Shown one piece after another: positions 1 to 8,779 of a stretch of 64,000 bases of DNA. Numbering within the stretch: the first letter of the stretch is position 1; each line of letters begins with the position of its first letter. Both the position numbers and the translations under genes were made by a program. The stretch covers positions 280,717-344,716 of the forward strand of contig JALSJM010000005.1 of assembly GCA_026989355.1 (NCBI GenBank), read 5' to 3'. This DNA is from Paracoccaceae bacterium (GTDB lineage Bacteria; Pseudomonadota; Alphaproteobacteria; Rhodobacterales; Rhodobacteraceae). The notes under the pieces are model-generated. The model had not been told where the DNA came from, did no database searches, and saw only the letters and a list, made by a program, of their open reading frames with translations.

Positions 1-543
1 ACCCAGCTTGGCATTGCCATTCCGAATTTCTGGTTTGCGATGCTGCTGGTTCTGGTGTTCGCCGTAAATCTGCATTGGTTCCCGGCCGGCGGATTTCCCG
101 GCTGGGAAGGGGGGATCGCCGCAGGGCTGAAGGCGTTGACCCTGCCCGCCGTCGCACTTGCCCTGCCCCAGGCCTCGATCCTGGCGCGGGTGATGCGCGG
201 CAGCCTGATCGACATCCTTCATCAGGATTACATCCGCACTGCCCGCGCCAAGGGGCTGACACGGCACCAGACCCTGATCCGCCATGCCCTGCGCAACGGG
301 CTGATCCCGGTGCTGACCATCATCGGGCTGCAGTTCTCCTTTCTGCTTGCGGGGGCGATCATCATCGAGAACGTGTTCTTCCTGCCGGGGCTCGGACGGC
401 TGATCTTCCAGGCCATCACCCAGCGCGATCTGATCGTGGTGGAAAGCGTGGTGATGCTGCTGGTATTTGCGGTGATCGTGGTGAACTTCATGACCGACAT
501 CGCCTATGCCATTGCCGATCCCCGCCTCAGGCGGCGAGGCTAG
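1..543 (+). CDS. Peptide-type ABC transporter permease (OppB/DppB family), 5' end outside window
   Basis: This is one of the two inner-membrane channel subunits of a peptide/nickel-class ABC importer. The frame is already open at base 1 and runs 180 codons to TAG, so only the C-terminal part of a protein usually 300-340 residues long is visible. From about visible residue 76 it has the ATPase-contact loop (DYIRTARAKG), then the ENVFFLPGLGRL segment, a last hydrophobic helix and the closing DPRLRR, all typical of OppB/DppB. It is followed after 9 bp by the second permease and then by the ATPase, so the transporter is one operon. The substrate cannot be read, because the binding protein is not in the window. 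Confidence 0.93.
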   Translation, partial: TQLGIAIPNFWFAMLLVLVFAVNLHWFPAGGFPGWEGGIAAGLKALTLPAVALALPQASILARVMRGSLIDILHQDYIRTARAKGLTRHQTLIRHALRNGLIPVLTIIGLQFSFLLAGAIIIENVFFLPGLGRLIFQAITQRDLIVVESVVMLLVFAVIVVNFMTDIAYAIADPRLRRRG

Positions 544-552
544 AGGGCACCC

Positions 553-1386
553 ATGACAAGCAGGCAGAAAATCCCCCTGCAGTTCCTGCTTGGCGCGATG
601 CTTTTCGGCGCCTTCGCGCTGGCGGCGCTTCTTTCCTTCGTCTGGGTGCCCCATGATGTGGCCACCCTCGATATCGCGGCAAGGCTCGCGCCGCCCACAT
701 CCGCGCACCTCCTTGGCACCGACCATTTCGGACGCGATCTTCTTTCGATGCTGATGGTGGGTGCACGCACCTCGATCGCCGTAGCGGTTCTTGCCGTGGG
801 AATCGGCGTGCTTGCGGGGGTTCCGCTCGGGCTGTGGGCGGCGGCGCGGCGCGGCAGCCTGATCGACGAGATCATCATGCGCGGGAACGATCTTGTGTTC
901 GCCTTTCCCTCGCTGGTGATCGCGATCCTGATCACCGCCGTTTTCGGCCCTTCGGCCGTCAATGCGATCATTGCCATCGGCATCTTCAACATACCCGTCT
1001 TTGCCCGGGTTTCCCGCGGCGCCGCGCTTTCGCTCTGGACGCGCGAATTCATCCTCGCCGCCCGTGTGGCCGGCAAGCGCGCCGTCCGGATCAGCGCCGA
1101 ACACATCCTGCCCAACATCGCCAATGTGCTGATCGTCCAGGGCACGATCCAGTTCAGCCTCGGGATACTCGCCGAAGCAGGGCTTTCCTATGTGGGGCTC
1201 GGGGCCCAGCCGCCCACGCCAAGCTGGGGGCGGATGCTGGCCGAAGCCCAGACAATGATCTACACCGCCCCGCGCCTTGCAATCCTGCCGGGGCTGGCGA
1301 TCGTGCTTGCGGTGCTCGGGCTCAACATGATGGGCGACGGCCTGCGCGATCTGCTTGATCCGCGCCTGCGGAGGGCCCGGAAATGA
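553..1386 (+). CDS. Peptide-type ABC transporter permease (OppC/DppC family)
   Basis: This is the second membrane subunit of the same peptide-class importer, 277 residues. An N-terminal transmembrane helix (about 13-35) is followed by the OppC hallmark LLGTDHFGRDLLS and by further membrane helices. The ATPase-contact loop begins near FILAARVAGKRAVRI, and the protein ends DPRLRRARK as these subunits do. The start is 9 bp after the upstream permease's stop. The stop overlaps the ATPase start as ATGA at 1383-1386, indicating translational coupling and balanced expression. Length and domain order are normal. The substrate is unknown; dipeptides, oligopeptides or other small amide compounds are all possible for the family. 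Confidence 0.94.
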   Translation: MTSRQKIPLQFLLGAMLFGAFALAALLSFVWVPHDVATLDIAARLAPPTSAHLLGTDHFGRDLLSMLMVGARTSIAVAVLAVGIGVLAGVPLGLWAAARRGSLIDEIIMRGNDLVFAFPSLVIAILITAVFGPSAVNAIIAIGIFNIPVFARVSRGAALSLWTREFILAARVAGKRAVRISAEHILPNIANVLIVQGTIQFSLGILAEAGLSYVGLGAQPPTPSWGRMLAEAQTMIYTAPRLAILPGLAIVLAVLGLNMMGDGLRDLLDPRLRRARK

Positions 1387-2987
1387 GCCCCCCCCTTCTG
1401 GAAACGCGCGACCTTTCGCTTGCCATTCACGGCACGCCGATCCTTGATCGCGTGAGCTTCGCCCTCGCTCCGGGCAGGATATTCGGCCTTGTGGGCGAAA
1501 GCGGCTCGGGCAAGTCGATGACGGCGCTTTCCCTGATGCGCCTTCTGCCCGAAGGGGCGGAATCCACGGGCGAGATCCTGTTCGCGGGGCAGAACCTGCT
1601 TGCGCTTGGCGAAAGGGCCATGTGCGCCCTGCGGGGAAGCGAGATCGGAATGATCTTCCAGGAACCGATGACTGCCCTCAACCCGGTGCAGACAATCGCC
1701 GACCAGGTGGCCGAAACCCTGATCATACACGATCGTTCCGGCCGGCGCGACGCCCGCCGCATCGCCCTTGAAAAGCTGACGCGTGTCGGTCTGCCGCCGG
1801 ATGCGGTTTCCCCCGATCGCTATCCTCACGAACTGTCCGGCGGCCAGCGTCAGCGGGTAGCCATCGCCATGGCCATTGCGCTTGGTCCTCGCCTGCTGAT
1901 CGCCGACGAACCCACCACGGCGCTTGATGTCACCACACAGGCGCAGATCCTGGATCTGCTCAAGGGGCTGGTCGGGGATGAAGGAATGAGCCTGCTGCTG
2001 ATCACCCACGATCTGGCGGTGGTGGCCGGCATGGCCGACCGGGTGGCCGTAATGCAGAAAGGGAAAATCGTTGAGGAAGGCGAAACCCGAACCCTGTTCA
2101 CCCGCATGCACCACCCCTACACGCGCCAGCTGTTCGCGGCCTCCTCACACCGGCCCGAACGGCAGACCCGCCCCGCCGCCGAACCGCTTCTGACAACCGA
2201 AAACGTGCTGCGTGAATACCGCCTGCCCGGCATTTCGCTGTCTGGTCGTGCACCGCGCCTTCGTGCCGTCGATCACGTGAGCTTCACCATCCACCGGGGC
2301 GAAAGCCTGGGCCTGGTGGGTGAATCGGGCTGCGGGAAATCCACCCTCAGCCGCACCCTGCTGGGGCTTGATCCGATCGAGGCCGGACGCATCACCCTTG
2401 ACGGCGAAGAAGTGCATGCCGGCCAGCACATGCCCGCCCACATGCGCCGGCGCATGCAGATCGTGTTTCAGGATCCCTATGCCAGTTTCGATCCGCGCTG
2501 GACAGTGGGCCGGCTGGTGGCCGAGCCCTTCCACCTGCTGGAAACCCCGCCCGAGGATCCCCGCGCGGTTGTCATCGAAGCGCTGGCCAATGTCGGCCTG
2601 CCCGCTGCAAGCGCCGGGCGCTATATCCACGAATTTTCCGGCGGCCAGCGCCAGCGCATCGCCATTGCCCGCGCCCTGGTGCTGCACCCCGATCTGGTAA
2701 TCCTGGACGAGGCCGTCTCGGCGCTTGATGTTTCGGTCCGCGCGCAGATTCTTGATCTGCTGGCCGATCTGCAGGCTCGTCTCGCTCTTTCCTACCTGTT
2801 CATCAGCCACGATCTGAATGTGGTGCGCGCCATCACCGACCGGGTTCTGGTGATGCAGGCGGGGCAGATCGTGGAAGAAGGCCCGACGGACCGGGTATTC
2901 ACCAGCCCCCGCCACCCTTATACCAGAACCCTGCTGGACGCCGCCCCGCAAATCCCGGCACAGTGGCGCCAGGCTGAACTTGGATGA
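1383..2987 (+). CDS. Fused double ABC ATPase (DppD-DppF type) of the peptide importer
   Basis: This cytoplasmic protein of 534 residues carries both nucleotide-binding domains that energise the transporter, which many bacteria encode as two genes. The first half has Walker A GESGSGKS at 38-45, an LSGGQRQRV signature and Walker [14 protein letters not shown]. The second half repeats this with [17 protein letters not shown] and [13 protein letters not shown]. Each half ends with the oligopeptide-transporter C-terminal motif (HPYTRQL, HPYTRTL). The second Walker B carries DEAVSALD, an accepted family variant. The frame is continuous through the junction around residues 260-300, so this is a real fusion. 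The aldehyde dehydrogenase starts 18 bp downstream and is probably cotranscribed. Confidence 0.95.
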   Translation: MSPPLLETRDLSLAIHGTPILDRVSFALAPGRIFGLVGESGSGKSMTALSLMRLLPEGAESTGEILFAGQNLLALGERAMCALRGSEIGMIFQEPMTALNPVQTIADQVAETLIIHDRSGRRDARRIALEKLTRVGLPPDAVSPDRYPHELSGGQRQRVAIAMAIALGPRLLIADEPTTALDVTTQAQILDLLKGLVGDEGMSLLLITHDLAVVAGMADRVAVMQKGKIVEEGETRTLFTRMHHPYTRQLFAASSHRPERQTRPAAEPLLTTENVLREYRLPGISLSGRAPRLRAVDHVSFTIHRGESLGLVGESGCGKSTLSRTLLGLDPIEAGRITLDGEEVHAGQHMPAHMRRRMQIVFQDPYASFDPRWTVGRLVAEPFHLLETPPEDPRAVVIEALANVGLPAASAGRYIHEFSGGQRQRIAIARALVLHPDLVILDEAVSALDVSVRAQILDLLADLQARLALSYLFISHDLNVVRAITDRVLVMQAGQIVEEGPTDRVFTSPRHPYTRTLLDAAPQIPAQWRQAELG

Positions 2988-3005
2988 CAGGATCGGACAG
3001 GCAGC

Positions 3006-4469
3006 ATGACTGATACACTCAACAATCACCTCTGGTTCGAAACCGACAGGATCTTCATCGGCGGCAGGTGGCTTGCCCCCACCCGGGGCGAACGGCTGAC
3101 ACTCGAAAACCCCTCGACCGGCGAAATCCTGACCGCCATCGCGCGCGGCACGGCCGAAGATATCGACATGGCCGTGGCCGCAGCACAGGAAGCCCGGAAC
3201 GGAGAATGGGGCCGCCTGACCGCCACCGAACGCGGCCGCCTGCTGGCCCGCCTCGCCGCGCTGGTGCAGGCACGGGCCGAAGATCTGGCCCGTCTCGAAG
3301 CACTTGATGTCGGCAAACCCCTGACTCAGGCGCGCAACGATGCGCAGGCACTGGCGCGCTATCTCGAATTCTATGCCGGCGCCGCCGACAAGATAATGGG
3401 CGAAACCATCCCCTATCTTGCCGGTTATACTGTCTATACCCTGCGCGAACCGCACGGGGTGACGGCCCATATCGTGCCATGGAACTATCCGATGCAGATC
3501 ATCGGGCGATCGGTGGGGGCGGCACTGGCCATGGGCAATGCGGCCGTGCTGAAACCGGCCGAAAATGCCTGTCTGACGGCACTTGCCTTCGCCGATCTCG
3601 CACATCAGGCCGGCCTGCCGGCAGGTGCACTGAACGTGGTTCCGGGACTGGGGGAAGAAGCCGGTGCCGCACTGGCCGGGCACGACGACATACAGCACAT
3701 CAGCTTCACCGGCTCGGTGGAAGTGGGGCGCAAGGTGCAACAGGCCGCCGGCCAGAACGTGGTGCCGGTAACGCTGGAGCTCGGCGGCAAGTCTCCTCAG
3801 ATCGTGTTCGCCGATGCCGATATCCGGGCCGCATTGCCGTTTCTGATCGGGGCTTGCGTGCAGAATGCAGGGCAAACCTGCTCGGCCAGCTCGCGCCTGC
3901 TGGTGGAACGCCCCGTATATGACGAACTGATGGCATTGCTGATCCCGCGTTATCAGGCTCTGACGGCAGGGCCCGCACCTGACGATCTTGATCTGGGGCC
4001 GCTGATCTCGGCGCGCCAAAAGAAAACAGTTACCGATTACCTTGCCCTTGCCGGCGATCTTGAAGTGGCGGCACGCGGCAGGATCATGGCCGGCGCTCCC
4101 GCGGGCGGCCATTATGTGGCACCGGTTCTGCTGGCCGGCGTGCCCCCCTGCCATCCCCTGGCACAGGAAGAAATCTTCGGCCCCGTTCAGGTGGTGATCC
4201 CTTTCGATGGCGAAGACGAGGCCGTGGAAATTGCCAACGGCACCGGTTTCGGGCTGGTGGCCGGAGTCTGGAGCGAAAACGGCGCGCGCCAGATGCGCAT
4301 GAGCCGCCGCCTTCGAGCCGGCCAGGTATTCATCAACAACTATGGTGCCGGCGGCGGTGTGGAACTGCCCTTCGGGGGGGTCGGGAAGTCGGGCCACGGG
4401 CGGGAAAAGGGGTTCGAAGCGCTCTATGGCTTCTCTGTCCTGAAAACCGTGGCTGCAAGACACGGCTGA
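3006..4469 (+). CDS. NAD(P)-dependent aldehyde dehydrogenase (betaine/aminoaldehyde dehydrogenase-like)
   Basis: This 487-residue cytoplasmic enzyme of the ALDH superfamily oxidises an aldehyde to its acid with NAD(P)+. The catalytic set is complete: Asn160 in VPWNYP, general base Glu258 in LELGGKSPQ and nucleophile Cys292 in NAGQTCSAS. The C-terminal ELPFGGVGKSGHGREKG is typical of betaine-aldehyde and gamma-aminobutyraldehyde dehydrogenases. It lies 18 bp after the peptide-importer ATPase on the same strand, so it may process an aldehyde derived from the imported compound; that link is inference. The exact substrate cannot be assigned from sequence. The next gene is convergent, and the 81-bp gap holds only GC-rich partial repeats and no clean terminator. 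Confidence 0.92.
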   Translation: MTDTLNNHLWFETDRIFIGGRWLAPTRGERLTLENPSTGEILTAIARGTAEDIDMAVAAAQEARNGEWGRLTATERGRLLARLAALVQARAEDLARLEALDVGKPLTQARNDAQALARYLEFYAGAADKIMGETIPYLAGYTVYTLREPHGVTAHIVPWNYPMQIIGRSVGAALAMGNAAVLKPAENACLTALAFADLAHQAGLPAGALNVVPGLGEEAGAALAGHDDIQHISFTGSVEVGRKVQQAAGQNVVPVTLELGGKSPQIVFADADIRAALPFLIGACVQNAGQTCSASSRLLVERPVYDELMALLIPRYQALTAGPAPDDLDLGPLISARQKKTVTDYLALAGDLEVAARGRIMAGAPAGGHYVAPVLLAGVPPCHPLAQEEIFGPVQVVIPFDGEDEAVEIANGTGFGLVAGVWSENGARQMRMSRRLRAGQVFINNYGAGGGVELPFGGVGKSGHGREKGFEALYGFSVLKTVAARHG

Positions 4470-4550
4470 CAGCCCCACCCCGACCGAGGCACGCCCAGGC
4501 CTGCGGGCCGCCTGCCCCCCATCGGGCGTTTTCTGCTCCTTGCAGGCCCG

Positions 4551-5120
4551 TTACCTGCGCCGTGCAAAGGGGTTGAGCCGACGCATCGCACGCAGCACAC
4601 GCCGGCGCATCGGGCTTTCATCGCGCAGGAAACGCTCGCAGAACCAACCCAGGAACACCCCCGCCAGCACCTGCCAGATGTTGTGCTTGCCCGCCTCGAT
4701 CCGCGATGCGCCCACATAACCCGCCGCGGTGATCACCAGCATCTGCGCCACGGGTCGGTTCTCAAGGCAGTTCTGCACCAGCGCACTGGCCCCGAAAACG
4801 GCTGCCGTGGTATGGCCTGAGGGAAAGCCCTCGTCTCCGCCATTGGGGCGGATGTTGATCGGCGCATCCCCGAGGCCCTGTTTCGATCCGTGCAGAACCG
4901 CTTCCATCACCAGGAAACGGGCGAAATATTCCTTTCCCCGCCCGTCGGCGACCTCGCAGGCCCAGGCAAGCGTGGGCAGGGCATATTGCAGATGATCGCC
5001 ATAGCGCTCGGCGTCGGGCTTCGTGAAAACCACCACCAGAAGAAGCATGACAACCACCATCAGCGCACGGCGCTGCATGGCAAGCAAGACACGCAGTATC
5101 CTGCGGATGAATTTCAGCAT
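4551..5120 (-). CDS. PAP2-superfamily membrane phosphatase, variant active site
   Basis: This 189-residue protein belongs to the type 2 phosphatidic acid phosphatase superfamily, which dephosphorylates lipid phosphates or polyprenyl pyrophosphates at the membrane. A basic N-terminus is followed by a hydrophobic helix (about 19-33). Recognisable motifs are Lys80...Arg91-Pro92, PSGH at 100-103 and SR at 139-140 with His146. Two departures stand out: the K-to-RP spacing is 10 residues rather than 6, and the acidic residue normally four positions after the last His is Gln150. Activity may therefore differ from classical members. The start at 5120 gives a GGGGG Shine-Dalgarno; an upstream extension is open but unlike the family. 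It is divergent from the GT39 gene. Confidence 0.85.
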   Translation of the reverse strand: MLKFIRRILRVLLAMQRRALMVVVMLLLVVVFTKPDAERYGDHLQYALPTLAWACEVADGRGKEYFARFLVMEAVLHGSKQGLGDAPINIRPNGGDEGFPSGHTTAAVFGASALVQNCLENRPVAQMLVITAAGYVGASRIEAGKHNIWQVLAGVFLGWFCERFLRDESPMRRRVLRAMRRLNPFARRR

Positions 5121-5244
5121 GGAACCCCCGACATTCCGCACAACCCTACAGCACCGCTTTTCATCCGGGCAAGGGGACTTGCCGCGATTCTGGCCGAAAA
5201 ACCGCTTGCGCTTTTGCGCAGTTCGCGTGTTTCTGGCAGGCAGG

Positions 5245-6888
5245 ATGAACGGGCAACCCACCGGCAAGGCCGTTACGCGCCTTCTTGATCTGCCCCCGCC
5301 AAAGGCGATGGGGTTTCTCGTGCTGGTCAGCCTGCTGCTTTTCCTGCCCGGTTTCTTCGGTCTGCCCCCGGTGGACCGCGATGAAGTGCTCTTTTCCCAG
5401 GCTTCGAAACAGATGGTGGAAAGCGGCGATTTCATCGATATCCGCGTGGGCGATCGCCCGCGCTACAAGAAACCGGTCGGGATCTACTGGCTGCAGGCCG
5501 CGGCCTATGGGCTGGCCGGCGAAAGCCACCGCCACGACATCTGGGTCTTTCGCCTGCCTTCGCTGCTTGCCGCTACCGGTGCGGTGCTGCTTACCTGGCT
5601 GCTCGGCCTTTCCCTGGCAGGCCGGCGGGCCGGGATGATTGCCGGCCTGCTGATGGCCAGCGCCTTTCTGCTGGGCACCGAGGCCCGCCTTGCCAAGACG
5701 GATGCCACCCTTCTTTTCACCATCATCTCGGCGCAATATGCCCTTGGCCGGGCTTTCGTTCGTGGCACGGCAGGGCCGGGCCTTGCGGTGCTGTTCTGGG
5801 GCGCGCTCGGAGCAGGGATTCTTGTCAAGGGGCCGGTGGGGCCGATGGTGACAGGATTCACCATTCTCGCCCTGATCGCCTTCACCCGCGAAGCGCGCTG
5901 GCTGAAGCCCCTTCTGCGGCTCCGGGGGGTATTCCTGCTGCTTGCCATTACCCTTCCCTGGTATGTGCTGATCCATCTCAAGGCCGGCGATCTGTTCTGG
6001 CAGGAAAGCCTCGGACGCGACATGGCCGCCAAGATCACCAGCGCCCAGGAAAGCCACGGCGCCCCGCCGGGAAGCTATCTTGTTGCCTTCTGGGCCACCT
6101 TCTTTCCGGGTTCCCTCTTCGTCTTGCCGGTGATCGGGAAGGCCTGGCGGGCCCGGCGCGAACGGGTGGTGATCTTCCTTCTGTCCTGGATCCTGCCCAC
6201 CTGGGTGCTTTTCGAACTGCTGCCGACAAAGCTTGTCCACTATGTGCTGCCCACCTATCCCGCCATTGCCCTGCTGGTGGCGTTCGGCCTGCTGCAGGCC
6301 CCGGCTCCTGGCCGGGCCACCCGCCTTTTCATGCTGCTGTTGCTGCTGATCCCCCCTGCCCTGCTTGGCGCCATCGCCCTTGAGGCCCCGGAATACGCCG
6401 CCGGAAGCGGCGCGCGCCCCTTCACGCTGTGGCTTGCCTTTGCCCTTCTTCTGCCGCTCGGCGGGCTGGCCGGGTGGCTGATCTGGCGGAAACGGCTTCT
6501 GCAGGCCGTCTTTCTGGCGCCGCTTCTTTCACTGGCTCTTTCGATCGGCCTCTATCCCACCCTGGCCCGCCTGCCGGGGCTCTGGCCGGCCCAGTCCGCG
6601 GCGGCGATCATCCATTCCTTCAGCGGCTGTGCAAGGCCGGATCTTGCCACCTATGGCTATTACGAGGCTTCGCTGATCTTCCTGACCGACAGCCGGATGA
6701 AACGCGCCCCGCGCGCCGAAGAAATCGATCCGGCCTGCGCCATTGTCGTGGTGGAGGCGCGGGCCGAAGAGGGCTGGCAGGATGTCCGCGCAGCGATCGG
6801 GGCGGAGTTTCGCAGGCTTGGACAGGTGGACGGGCTCGACCTGGCCACCGGAAAACCTGTGCGTCTTGGCATATACGCAACCCCCTGA
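5245..6888 (+). CDS. GT39-like membrane glycosyltransferase (ArnT/PMT superfamily)
   Basis: This 547-residue integral membrane protein resembles dolichol/undecaprenyl-phosphate-sugar:acceptor glycosyltransferases of family GT39 (ArnT-like). After the first transmembrane helix comes the acidic loop motif DRDE at 44-47, where these enzymes carry a catalytic acidic residue. EARLAKTDATL further on matches the family's second conserved loop. About ten further hydrophobic segments follow, then a small periplasmic C-terminal domain. The start at 5245 was chosen because homologues begin shortly before the first helix and GGCAGG precedes it; the frame stays open upstream across the divergent PAP2 gene. 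The neighbouring PAP2 phosphatase could recycle the polyprenyl carrier, which is inference. The acceptor (lipid A, polysaccharide or protein) is unknown. Confidence 0.85.
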   Translation: MNGQPTGKAVTRLLDLPPPKAMGFLVLVSLLLFLPGFFGLPPVDRDEVLFSQASKQMVESGDFIDIRVGDRPRYKKPVGIYWLQAAAYGLAGESHRHDIWVFRLPSLLAATGAVLLTWLLGLSLAGRRAGMIAGLLMASAFLLGTEARLAKTDATLLFTIISAQYALGRAFVRGTAGPGLAVLFWGALGAGILVKGPVGPMVTGFTILALIAFTREARWLKPLLRLRGVFLLLAITLPWYVLIHLKAGDLFWQESLGRDMAAKITSAQESHGAPPGSYLVAFWATFFPGSLFVLPVIGKAWRARRERVVIFLLSWILPTWVLFELLPTKLVHYVLPTYPAIALLVAFGLLQAPAPGRATRLFMLLLLLIPPALLGAIALEAPEYAAGSGARPFTLWLAFALLLPLGGLAGWLIWRKRLLQAVFLAPLLSLALSIGLYPTLARLPGLWPAQSAAAIIHSFSGCARPDLATYGYYEASLIFLTDSRMKRAPRAEEIDPACAIVVVEARAEEGWQDVRAAIGAEFRRLGQVDGLDLATGKPVRLGIYATP

Positions 6889-6946
6889 AGGGCTTGCTCT
6901 GCGGGGCGCTTCTGCATCATGCTGCCGCAAAAAGGGAGGAAAGGAC

Positions 6947-7687
6947 ATGCGGCTTGAGGGAAAGACAGCCATCGTTACCGGCGCGGGATCCGGCTTTGGC
7001 GCGGGTATCGCCCGCAAGTTCGCGGCCGAGGGTGCGCGGGTGATGGTGGCCGACATCAATGCCGGGGCAGCGCACATGCTGGCCGACGAAATCGGCGGCA
7101 TTGCACGGGAAACGGATGTTTCGGATGCTGCCAGCGTGTCTGCAATGGCCACCGCGGCCGAGGCCGCTTTCGGACGGATCGACATCCTGGTGAACAACGC
7201 CGGCATCACCCACCTGCCCGCCCCCCTTGAAGAGGTAAGCGAGGCGGATTTCGACCGGGTGCTCGCGGTCAATGCAAAGTCGGTCTATCTGACAGCCCGG
7301 GAGATCGTGCCCCGCATGAAGGCTGCGGAAAGCGGCGTGATCCTGAACGTGGCCTCGACAGCCGGGGTAAGCCCGCGCCCGCGGCTGAACTGGTACAATG
7401 CCTCGAAGGGCTGGATGATCACGGCCACGAAGGCGATGGCGGTGGAACTGGCGCCTTTCCGCATTCGGGTGAATGCGATCAATCCGGTAGCCGGGGAAAC
7501 GCCGCTGCTGAAAAGCTTCATGGGCGAGGACACCCCCGAGATGCGGGCGAAGTTCCTGGCAACGATCCCGCTGGGACGGTTCTCGACACCGGAAGACATG
7601 GGCAATGCGGCAGCCTTCCTGTGCTCGGATGAAGCCGGTATGATCACCGGTGTGGCGCTTGAAATTGACGGAGGGCGCTGCATCTGA
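6947..7687 (+). CDS. SDR-family oxidoreductase
   Basis: This 246-residue classical short-chain dehydrogenase/reductase interconverts an alcohol and a carbonyl with NAD(P)(H). It has the cofactor motif TGAGSGFG at 11-18, the NNAG motif at 83-86, and the catalytic Ser137, Tyr150 and Lys154 (YNASK). The C-terminus reads EIDGGRCI, as in 3-oxoacyl-ACP-reductase-like members. Asp36 after the second strand (VADIN) suggests NAD+ preference. The start at 6947 has an AGGGAGGAAAGG ribosome-binding region, and the frame is open upstream over the GT39 gene without homology. The P1 peptidase gene follows after 57 bp, preceded by the recurring CCAGGATGA element. The substrate is not identifiable. Confidence 0.93.
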   Translation: MRLEGKTAIVTGAGSGFGAGIARKFAAEGARVMVADINAGAAHMLADEIGGIARETDVSDAASVSAMATAAEAAFGRIDILVNNAGITHLPAPLEEVSEADFDRVLAVNAKSVYLTAREIVPRMKAAESGVILNVASTAGVSPRPRLNWYNASKGWMITATKAMAVELAPFRIRVNAINPVAGETPLLKSFMGEDTPEMRAKFLATIPLGRFSTPEDMGNAAAFLCSDEAGMITGVALEIDGGRCI

Positions 7688-7708
7688 TAGCCGAAAGCTC
7701 TGCTCCGG

Positions 7709-7738
7709 CCCCCGGGGTATTTCGTCCAGGATGAAGGA
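7709..7738 (+). repeat. Recurring intergenic element, copy 1 (CCCGGGGTATTTCGTCCAGG core)
   Basis: A GC-rich block followed by TATTT, CCAGGATGA and AGG lies in the 57-bp gap before the P1 peptidase gene. A second copy with the same order (CCCGGATATTTGGGCCAGG then ATGAGGG) lies on the minus strand at 46172-46199 between sat-cysC and trxB. About 23 of 28 positions match. I recall similar GTATTT...CCAG(A/G)ATGA elements as frequent in Rhodobacteraceae intergenic regions. Copy 1 ends at the ribosome-binding site of the downstream gene. Its function is unknown. Confidence 0.5.
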
Positions 7739-7744
7739 GACCCC

Positions 7745-8746
7745 ATGCAGCCCGGAAAGCGCAACCTGATTACCGATGTTGCGGGGCTTGTGGTGGGCAA
7801 TGCCGATGACGCCCGGATCAGGAGCGGAGTCAGCGTGCTGACCGCCGCGCGCCCCCTTGTGGCGGCGGTGCATGTGATGGGGGGGGCACCAGGCACGCGT
7901 GAAACCGATCTTCTGGCCCCCGACAGGCTGGTGCAGGAGGTGGATGCACTGGTGCTTTCGGGCGGATCAACCTTCGGGCTGGATGCCGCCGCCGGAGTAG
8001 CCGAAGCCCTGCGGAAAGCGGGGCGCGGGTTTGACGTGGGCGGGCAGCGGGTGCCGATCGTGCCCGGGGCGATCCTGTTCGATCTTCTGAACGGAGGTGA
8101 AAAGGACTGGTGCGAAAACCCCTACAAGGGGCTTGGGCGGGCAGCGCTTGATGCGGCCGGGGCCGATTTCGCCCTGGGCAGCACGGGCGCAGGCGCCGGC
8201 GCAACGGTGGCCGATCTGAAAGGGGGGCTGGGTTCGGCCTCGCTGGTGCTTGAAAACGGCATTACCGTAGGTGCGCTGGCCGCGGTGAATGCCGTGGGCC
8301 GTGTTACCCATGACAGCGGACATTTCTGGGCCGCGCCCTGGGAATTCGGCAACGAGTTCGGCGGACGCGGTACCGGCACGGCATTTGATCCGGCCGCTAC
8401 ACCGGTCACCAAGCTGGGCACGCGTCAGGCCACCACCATTGCCATCGTCGCCACTGATGCGGCGCTGGATCAGGCCCAGGCCACGCGCCTGGCCGTGGCC
8501 GCGCATGACGGCATTGCACGCGCCGTTCACCCGGCCCATACGCCATATGACGGTGATCTTGTGTTTGCCGTCTCCACCGGCGCCCGTCCGCTTCGCGATC
8601 CCGAGCGCGATCCGATGCTCCTGGGCCATGCGGCGGCTGTCTGTCTTGCCCGGGCCATTGCACGGGGGGTTTACGAGGCCACATCCGCCCCCGGCGATCC
8701 CCTGCCCACATGGCGCCGGAAATACGGAGACCCTCAGGGCGCGTGA
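7745..8746 (+). CDS. P1-family (S58, DmpA-like) aminopeptidase
   Basis: This 333-residue protein of the DmpA/beta-peptidyl aminopeptidase family is an N-terminal nucleophile hydrolase. The precursor self-cleaves at a Gly-Ser bond and the new N-terminal Ser removes N-terminal residues from D-, L- or beta-peptides. The predicted cleavage site is Gly163-Ser164 in KGGLGSASL. Other family signatures are GLVVGNADD near the N-terminus, ALVLSGGSTFGLDAA at 68-83, and VNAVG downstream of the nucleophile. The gene starts just after an AAGGAGA Shine-Dalgarno. The peptide importer and an arylformamidase-like hydrolase nearby would fit use of unusual amides or peptides, but that is inference. Length and domains look complete. 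Confidence 0.9.
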   Translation: MQPGKRNLITDVAGLVVGNADDARIRSGVSVLTAARPLVAAVHVMGGAPGTRETDLLAPDRLVQEVDALVLSGGSTFGLDAAAGVAEALRKAGRGFDVGGQRVPIVPGAILFDLLNGGEKDWCENPYKGLGRAALDAAGADFALGSTGAGAGATVADLKGGLGSASLVLENGITVGALAAVNAVGRVTHDSGHFWAAPWEFGNEFGGRGTGTAFDPAATPVTKLGTRQATTIAIVATDAALDQAQATRLAVAAHDGIARAVHPAHTPYDGDLVFAVSTGARPLRDPERDPMLLGHAAAVCLARAIARGVYEATSAPGDPLPTWRRKYGDPQGA

Positions 8747-8779
8747 CAAAGATCCGCCCGGCGCCTCCGCAGTCGTGTA

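Noticed and set aside
1383..2987. Possible frameshift joining two separate ABC ATPase genes
   Set aside because: The frame is continuous, both halves are complete and DppD-DppF fusions are common in the family.
2145..4478. 777-codon minus-strand frame opposite the ABC ATPase and aldehyde dehydrogenase
   Set aside because: Antisense to two genes with intact catalytic motifs; the translated sequence has no recognisable domain.
4470..4550. Terminator between the aldehyde dehydrogenase and PAP2 genes
   Set aside because: There are several partial GC-rich complements, but no stem of more than 5 bp with a proper T-run could be fixed.
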